In this document: one piece after another, positions 59,405 to 64,000 of the stretch
Numbering within the stretch: the stretch's first letter is position 1
Layout: every line of letters begins with the position of its first letter
From: Streptomyces sp. CB02058
Lineage (GTDB): Bacteria; Actinomycetota; Actinomycetes; Streptomycetales; Streptomycetaceae
Assembly (NCBI RefSeq): GCF_001905505.1
Contig: NZ_LIPG01000004.1
Span: 434,001-498,000, forward strand
DNA length: 64,000 nt
Direction: 5' to 3'
The notes under the pieces: generated by a model
Databases searched by the model: none
Seen by the model: only the letters and a program-made list of their open reading frames with translations
Told to the model about the DNA's origin: nothing
Translations under genes and position numbers: made by a program

Positions 59405-60471
59405 CGGCCGTCCTTCTCGATGGCTCCGGCGAGCGCGGGCACGGTCTGCCCCTGGGCCGCCTCGGGCGCTCCGGGCCGGGGCGCCTTCGGGGCCGGCGCC
59501 GTCTGCAGACGCGGGTCCAGCAGGGGCTGGACCAGATCGGTGACGAGGTTGGCGGCGCAGACGAGGGCCGCGAGCAGCAGTGCCTCGGCCTGCACGACGG
59601 GCACGTCCCGGAAGGTGACGGAGTCGACGAGGAGCGAGCCGAGGCCCGGGAGGGCGAAGACCTGTTCCACCATGACGGTGCCCGCGAGCAGGTAGGCGAT
59701 GACGAGGCTCACCCCGGTGAGCACCGGGACCAGCGTGCCGCGCAGCACGTAGTGGAGCAGGATGTCCCGCTCCCGTACGCCCCGGGCGCGGGCGAAGGTG
59801 ACGTGTTCGCGCTCCAGTTCGCGTACGACCGCGGCGCGGGTGAGTTTGAGCAGCACCGCCGTGACCGCGAGGCCGAGCGCCACGCCGGGCAGTACGAGGT
59901 GGGTGAGGCGGTCGCCGCCTTCGCCCGGGCCGTACGCGGGGAACCAGCCCAGCATCAGCGAGAACACGTAGATGAGCACGAGTCCGCTGGCGAAGGCAGG
60001 GGTGGAGAGGGCGATCACGCCCAGGCTCTGGACCGCCCGGTCGGTGGTGCGCCGGTTGCGCAGCCCGGCCAGGACACCCAGCGGGAGTCCGAGCAGGAGG
60101 GCGACGAGCAGGCCGAGGCCGACCAGCTGACCGGTCAGCACGAGCCGGCCGCCGATCGCGGAGGCGACGCTCTCGCCGGTGCGGATGGACGTGCCCAGGT
60201 CGAGCCGGACCGCGTCGCTGAGCCAGTACCAGTACTGGGCGGCCAGCGGGCTGTCGAGGTGGTAGCGGGCGCGCACGGCGGACAGCGCCTCGGGGGTCGC
60301 GCTCCGCGGGCCGAGCAGGGTCTGCGCGGGGTCGCCGGGGGCGGCCTGGAGCAGGGCGAAGACGGCGACGGACAGGATGAGGAGCAGGACGGCCGTGCCC
60401 GCGATCCTGCGCAGCACGAAGCCGAGGGGCAGCCCGGCGCGAAGACGTGCGCTCACGCGTACGGCGGTCAT
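59401..60471 (-). CDS. ABC importer permease (DppB-like)
   Basis: The 356-residue protein has the DppB opening helix (FVLRRIAGTAVLLLILSVAV), loop RLDLGTSIRTGESV, six segments and the EAA loop (TFARARGVRERDILLHYVLR). The C terminus carries an extra 35-residue proline/alanine tail. ATG at 60471 overlaps the peptidase stop in ATGA, tying the permease directly to the peptidase gene. Confidence 0.92.
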   Translation of the reverse strand: MTAVRVSARLRAGLPLGFVLRRIAGTAVLLLILSVAVFALLQAAPGDPAQTLLGPRSATPEALSAVRARYHLDSPLAAQYWYWLSDAVRLDLGTSIRTGESVASAIGGRLVLTGQLVGLGLLVALLLGLPLGVLAGLRNRRTTDRAVQSLGVIALSTPAFASGLVLIYVFSLMLGWFPAYGPGEGGDRLTHLVLPGVALGLAVTAVLLKLTRAAVVRELEREHVTFARARGVRERDILLHYVLRGTLVPVLTGVSLVIAYLLAGTVMVEQVFALPGLGSLLVDSVTFRDVPVVQAEALLLAALVCAANLVTDLVQPLLDPRLQTAPAPKAPRPGAPEAAQGQTVPALAGAIEKDGR

Positions 60472-62648
60472 CGGCGCTCCTCGGACGTGCCGGTCAGCGG
60501 ATCGGCCGTACCGGGGGCCGGCTCGGACGTGCCGGAGACCGTCTCGGACGTGCCGGAGGCGGAGGGGGTGGCCGTGCCGGAGGTGGACCGGGGGAAGTCG
60601 TCCTCCGGCACGGCCGGGGAAGCCGCACGGGGGTTCGGGCCGGGGGAAGCCGGCCCCGGTGCGGCGGCTGGGGACGGCGGTGCCGGGGTGGCCCCGCCGA
60701 GATGGGTGTCGAGCCATTCCCCGACACGGGTGACGGCGTCGAGGAGGTGGGCGGGGTCGGTGAACTCGTGGCCCTCGCCCGGGTACACCAGCAGTTCGGC
60801 GGGGGCCCGGCCGGCGCGCAGCAGCGAGCGGTAGAGCTCGTGGGCCTGGCCGACCGGGGTGACCCGGTCCTCCGCGCCGTGCACGATCAGCGTCGGCGTA
60901 CCGCTGCCGCCCTGGGCGAACACGGCGGACCGCCGGCACCACTCCAGGGGGTCCCGGGGGGAGCCGATGCGGTAGGTGCGGTCGTATCCGCCGCCGATGT
61001 TGCTGGTGTGGGTGAAGCTGAGCCAGTCCGTGGGGGCGGACACCACGACGGCTGCCGCGAACACGTCGGTCCTGGCGGCGGCGAGGGCGGCGAGGTGTCC
61101 CCCGTAACTGTGGCCGAGCACGGCGACACGGCCCGGGTCGGCGAGGCCCTCGGCGACGAGGTGGCGGACCCCGGAGAGCACGTCCTCCAGGTCGCCGCCT
61201 CCGACGTCACCGACGACCGCGCGCGCGTGCTCCCGGCCGGCGCCGCTGCTGCCGCGCGGGTTGGGGAGCAGGACGAGATAGCCGGCCTCGGCCAGTGCGG
61301 GGGCCAGGCCCAGCACGTCGCCCGGCGCGTACATGGAGGACCAGAGCCAGGCCGGTCCGCCGTGCACCAGCACCGCGAGGGGAAGGGGTTCGCCGCCGGT
61401 GGGCCCGGCGGCCCGGAGCAGGAGCCCTCGGACCTGCCGGCCGTCGTCGGAGCTCCAGGTCGTCGCGGTGGTCCGCGTCGGCGCGTGTCCCGCACCGGGG
61501 TTGAGCGAGGTGACGGGAGTCCAGTCCCAGGCACCGGGCCCGTCAGTGCGCGCGACGACCGCCTCGGCGGGGCGCCCGGGCGCGTCGAGCACCGTCGCCG
61601 CGAGCCGGCCCGGCGCGTCGAGCGACAGCGCGGGCTGGAAGCCCGCTCCGCTCAGCGTCGCCTCGTCGGACCAGAGCCGTGTGCCGGCGCGGCCGACCAG
61701 GGAGCCGGTGCCGTCCCATCCCGCGTGCCAGAGGGTGCCGGGCTCGGCCCGGTCGTCGAACTGGAGCCAGGTGGCGTCCTCGACGTCCTCCAGGGTGCGA
61801 ACGGTGCCGGAGCCGAGGTCCGCCAGGAGAGGGCGGCCGGAGACGATGGATATCCCCTCGCACACCGCCGCGAGCCGTCCGTCGGCGGAGAGCGCGGGCG
61901 CGGCGAGCTGTCCGTCCGGAATGTGCAGGGTGCGCGCGGTGCGGGCCGACAGGTCGAGCTCGGCGAGCCGGGCGTCGTAGTAGCCGGCGGGCAGGGTCTC
62001 CTCGGAGACCGTGGCGACGGCGGTGGCGCCACCGCGCCAGGCCACGTTCCACACCGTCAGACCGGCGGGTCCCGCCGCGCGCACCGTGCCGTCGGCCAGT
62101 TCGACCGTCCAGACGGAGCGGCGACCGCTGCCCGCGGTGAAGCGTTCGGGGGCGGGTGCGGCGCCGAGCCGCACGGGCAGCCCCAGGTTCATGCCGTCGC
62201 GCTCGGCGCCGTCCTCAGCGCAGAGGAGCAGCGCGCGGGTGCCGTCGTCGGAGACGAGGAGTTCCTCCACCGCGCCCGGGGCGGTGGCGACGGAGCGGAC
62301 GGCTCCGGTCCTCGTGTCGAGTGCGGCCAGCTCCGGGTGTCCGGCGTCCGCCGCTTCCGCGATGTGCAGGAGGGTGCGGGAGTCGGGCAGCCAGCGGGGG
62401 CTGTGGCGGTCCACGGAGACGTCCCGGGGGCCCGCGGGCACCGGCGCCCCGGGGGCGTCGTGGAACGCCTCCGGGACGGCCGACAGCACCAGTTCGGTGC
62501 GGAGCGGGCCCGCGGCGGTGACCGCGACCGCCCGGCCGTCGGGGCTGATCCGGGCTTCGACCGGGTGCGTCAGCCGCAGCGTCGCCTCGCGGGCACGCCG
62601 CACGGCGGGTGCGGCGTGCCGCTGCGATGGCACGGCGGTGCCGGTCAT
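60468..62648 (-). CDS. S9-family prolyl-oligopeptidase-like peptidase
   Basis: The 726-residue protein has an N-terminal beta-propeller-like region (WD/TolB-type repeats such as WLPDSRTLLHIAE) and a C-terminal alpha/beta hydrolase with catalytic Ser514 (LGHSYGGH), Asp594 (GAEDRVTPVG) and His627 (PGEGHEFTD). There is no signal peptide, so it acts in the cytoplasm, presumably on imported peptides. From about residue 650 a proline/alanine-rich tail ends in repeated GTSE units, outside the fold. ATG at 62648 (MTGTAVPSQR). It lies between the binding-protein gene (53-nt gap) and the permeases. Confidence 0.92.
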   Translation of the reverse strand: MTGTAVPSQRHAAPAVRRAREATLRLTHPVEARISPDGRAVAVTAAGPLRTELVLSAVPEAFHDAPGAPVPAGPRDVSVDRHSPRWLPDSRTLLHIAEAADAGHPELAALDTRTGAVRSVATAPGAVEELLVSDDGTRALLLCAEDGAERDGMNLGLPVRLGAAPAPERFTAGSGRRSVWTVELADGTVRAAGPAGLTVWNVAWRGGATAVATVSEETLPAGYYDARLAELDLSARTARTLHIPDGQLAAPALSADGRLAAVCEGISIVSGRPLLADLGSGTVRTLEDVEDATWLQFDDRAEPGTLWHAGWDGTGSLVGRAGTRLWSDEATLSGAGFQPALSLDAPGRLAATVLDAPGRPAEAVVARTDGPGAWDWTPVTSLNPGAGHAPTRTTATTWSSDDGRQVRGLLLRAAGPTGGEPLPLAVLVHGGPAWLWSSMYAPGDVLGLAPALAEAGYLVLLPNPRGSSGAGREHARAVVGDVGGGDLEDVLSGVRHLVAEGLADPGRVAVLGHSYGGHLAALAAARTDVFAAAVVVSAPTDWLSFTHTSNIGGGYDRTYRIGSPRDPLEWCRRSAVFAQGGSGTPTLIVHGAEDRVTPVGQAHELYRSLLRAGRAPAELLVYPGEGHEFTDPAHLLDAVTRVGEWLDTHLGGATPAPPSPAAAPGPASPGPNPRAASPAVPEDDFPRSTSGTATPSASGTSETVSGTSEPAPGTADPLTGTSEERR

Positions 62649-62701
62649 GTGTCTCCGTTCGTGGTACCGCGGCGCGGGGCGCCGTGGGGATGGTCGGGCT
62701 C

Positions 62702-64000
62702 TCAGGCGGCCTTGCGGACGCGGGTCGCCCAGGGGCCGATGAGGGCGTACGGCCCCTGCTCCAGCAGCACGATGTCCTTGGACAGCGCCGTCGCGCTCTG
62801 GGCCCACCAGAGCGGCAGGTAGGGCAGATCGGGGCCCGCCTCCTGCACCGCCTTCATCAGCAGCTTCCCGCGCTCGGCGGGGTCCGTGGACTTCTTGGCG
62901 CTGTCGAGCGCGGAGTTCACGGCGGCGTTGTCGTAGTGGGCGATGTTCGTGGCGGTGGCGGCGGCGTTGAGATACGGGTCGGCGAGCTCCGCCGGGTCGC
63001 CGGTGACCGGGAAGTACCACAGGAACTGCAGCGGCTGCTTGCCGGAGCCGAGCTCCGACACCCACTGTTCGAGGGTGATCTCCTTGACGTCCAGCGTGAT
63101 GCCGATCTTCTTCAGCGCCGCGGCCAGGGCCAGCGCCGCCTTGCCGAGCTGCGGTCCGCTGCCCGGGTAGTGCAGCTCCGCCGTGAAGCCGTCCTTCGAC
63201 GCCGACTTGGCGAGCTCCGCGCGTGCGGCGTCCAGGTCGAAGCCGAGGGCGGGGATCGCGTCGTAACCGGAGCGGACCTGGTCCGCCGGCATCAGGTCGC
63301 CCCACATGTCGGGCGACGGGAGGGCGTCGGCGACCTCGGCCTTGCCGTGCAGCAGGCCCTTGACCATGCCCGCGCGGTCCGCGGCGTGAGCGAAGGCGCG
63401 GCGGACGTGGATGTCGTCGAAGGGGGCCTTGGAGGTGTCGAAGGCCAGGGAGACCACCGAGCGGTCACCTGTGTAGGTGACACGCGCGGCCGACTCCCAG
63501 CTGCGGGCCTCGTCCGAGGCGAGGCCGAGCGCGCCGTCCACGGCCTTGGACTTCATCGCGACGAGCCGTGTGCCGGCGTCGGGGACGAAGGAGAGCTTGA
63601 GCTTCTGCACGGCGGGCTTCTCGCCCCACCACGCGTCGTTGCGCTCCAGCAGCACGTGGTCGTCGGCCGCGAACTCGGTGATGCGGTACGGACCGGTGCC
63701 GAGCAGCAGGGTCTGTGATGTGCCGACCTTGCCCTTGTTGCGCTTGAGGAAGGTACGGCTGCTGACGAGGAGTCCGCCCGCGGTGGTGGTCCAGGCGAAC
63801 ATCGCGTCGGGCGCGGTGAGCCGGATCGTCACCTCCAGGTCGCCGGTGGCCTTGACCGAGCTGACGCCCGCGTAGGCGTAGGAGAGCGCGGAGCCGTTGT
63901 CCGGGTCGCGGATGGCCTCGATGGAGGCGACCACGTCGTCGGCGGTGAACGGGGTCCCGTCCGCGAAGACGACGCCCCGGCGCAGGGTGTAGACGTACGT
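62702..64000 (-). CDS. Peptide ABC importer substrate-binding protein, 5' part cut by window edge
   Basis: The frame is open to the window end, giving at least 432 C-terminal residues of a family-5 binding protein: the visible start reads VYTLRRGVVFADGTPFTADD (the conserved F-x-DG-x-PFTA-DDV motif), with GTGPYRITEFAADDHVLLER and IHVRRAFAHAADRAGMVKGL further on. The signal peptide and lipobox are outside the window. It heads the leftward importer operon with the S9 peptidase, two permeases and fused ATPase. Confidence 0.92.
   Translation of the reverse strand, partial: TYVYTLRRGVVFADGTPFTADDVVASIEAIRDPDNGSALSYAYAGVSSVKATGDLEVTIRLTAPDAMFAWTTTAGGLLVSSRTFLKRNKGKVGTSQTLLLGTGPYRITEFAADDHVLLERNDAWWGEKPAVQKLKLSFVPDAGTRLVAMKSKAVDGALGLASDEARSWESAARVTYTGDRSVVSLAFDTSKAPFDDIHVRRAFAHAADRAGMVKGLLHGKAEVADALPSPDMWGDLMPADQVRSGYDAIPALGFDLDAARAELAKSASKDGFTAELHYPGSGPQLGKAALALAAALKKIGITLDVKEITLEQWVSELGSGKQPLQFLWYFPVTGDPAELADPYLNAAATATNIAHYDNAAVNSALDSAKKSTDPAERGKLLMKAVQEAGPDLPYLPLWWAQSATALSKDIVLLEQGPYALIGPWATRVRKAA

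Noticed and set aside
60447..62822. 791-codon open frame opposite the S9 peptidase
   Set aside because: Antisense shadow; peptidase triad and order are on the minus strand.

Overview
This is high-GC DNA with strong third-position G/C bias, GTG and TTG starts, AGGAGG-like ribosome sites and many 4-base start/stop overlaps. The gene families (SpoIIE-type PP2C with PAS/GAF, a 481-residue GAPDH, DUF5133, DUF6411, PF04672 methyltransferase, GH11+CBM2 xylanase beside a CE4 esterase) point to a Streptomyces chromosome arm or near-core region. No rRNA, tRNA, CRISPR array or prophage was seen. About 60 protein-coding loci were recognised; nearly all longer alternative-frame ORFs are shadows of them.

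0-5 kb: an SDR oxidoreductase cut by the window edge, divergent from a MerR regulator across a MerR-type promoter; a GNAT-like protein; a small membrane protein; a decayed IS5-family element (2015-3380) carrying an extra lower-GC gene between its left inverted repeat and its broken transposase, lying against the stop codon of a ROK regulator. 5-15 kb: TauD-type dioxygenase, a LuxR-type two-component pair divergent from a MacB-like ABC/FtsX exporter, GAPDH with a strong terminator, and a PAS-GAF-PP2C-HATPase phosphatase. 15-24 kb: MFS exporter, TetR-GDSL esterase operon with an operator inside its promoter, a secreted copper-radical oxidase followed by a DyP peroxidase fused to a B-lectin domain, and a methyltransferase. 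24-29 kb: a complete kdpFABC potassium pump operon preceded by a 27-residue ORF, without kdpDE in view. 29-33 kb: xylanase and acetyl-xylan esterase genes sharing a 291-bp perfect repeat, then a PF04672 methyltransferase.

34-54 kb is rich in sugar-acid catabolism. An Opp/Dpp-type importer operon ending in a TauE/SafE-like permease faces two 2-hydroxyacid dehydrogenases flanking a glucarate-dehydratase-like enolase; a 9-bp motif (CTGTCTACA) recurs in both upstream regions. After a PadR/acyl-CoA-dehydrogenase operon comes a four-carbon acid-sugar module: OtnC-like aldolase and OtnK-like kinase divergent from a SAF-domain oxidoreductase (apparent 5' frameshift), a GntP permease and a DeoR regulator, with two TGTTAACA sites in the divergent region. 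A ManD-type dehydratase and a Nudix hydrolase follow. 54-64 kb: a DUF4232-like lipoprotein, a BASS-family transporter, an XRE-cupin regulator, and a second peptide-importer operon running leftward from a truncated binding-protein gene through an S9 peptidase, two permeases and one fused double ATPase.

Functional calls rest on reading the protein sequences and on family knowledge; no database search was run. Start codons were chosen from Shine-Dalgarno spacing and overlaps where visible and remain uncertain where stated.
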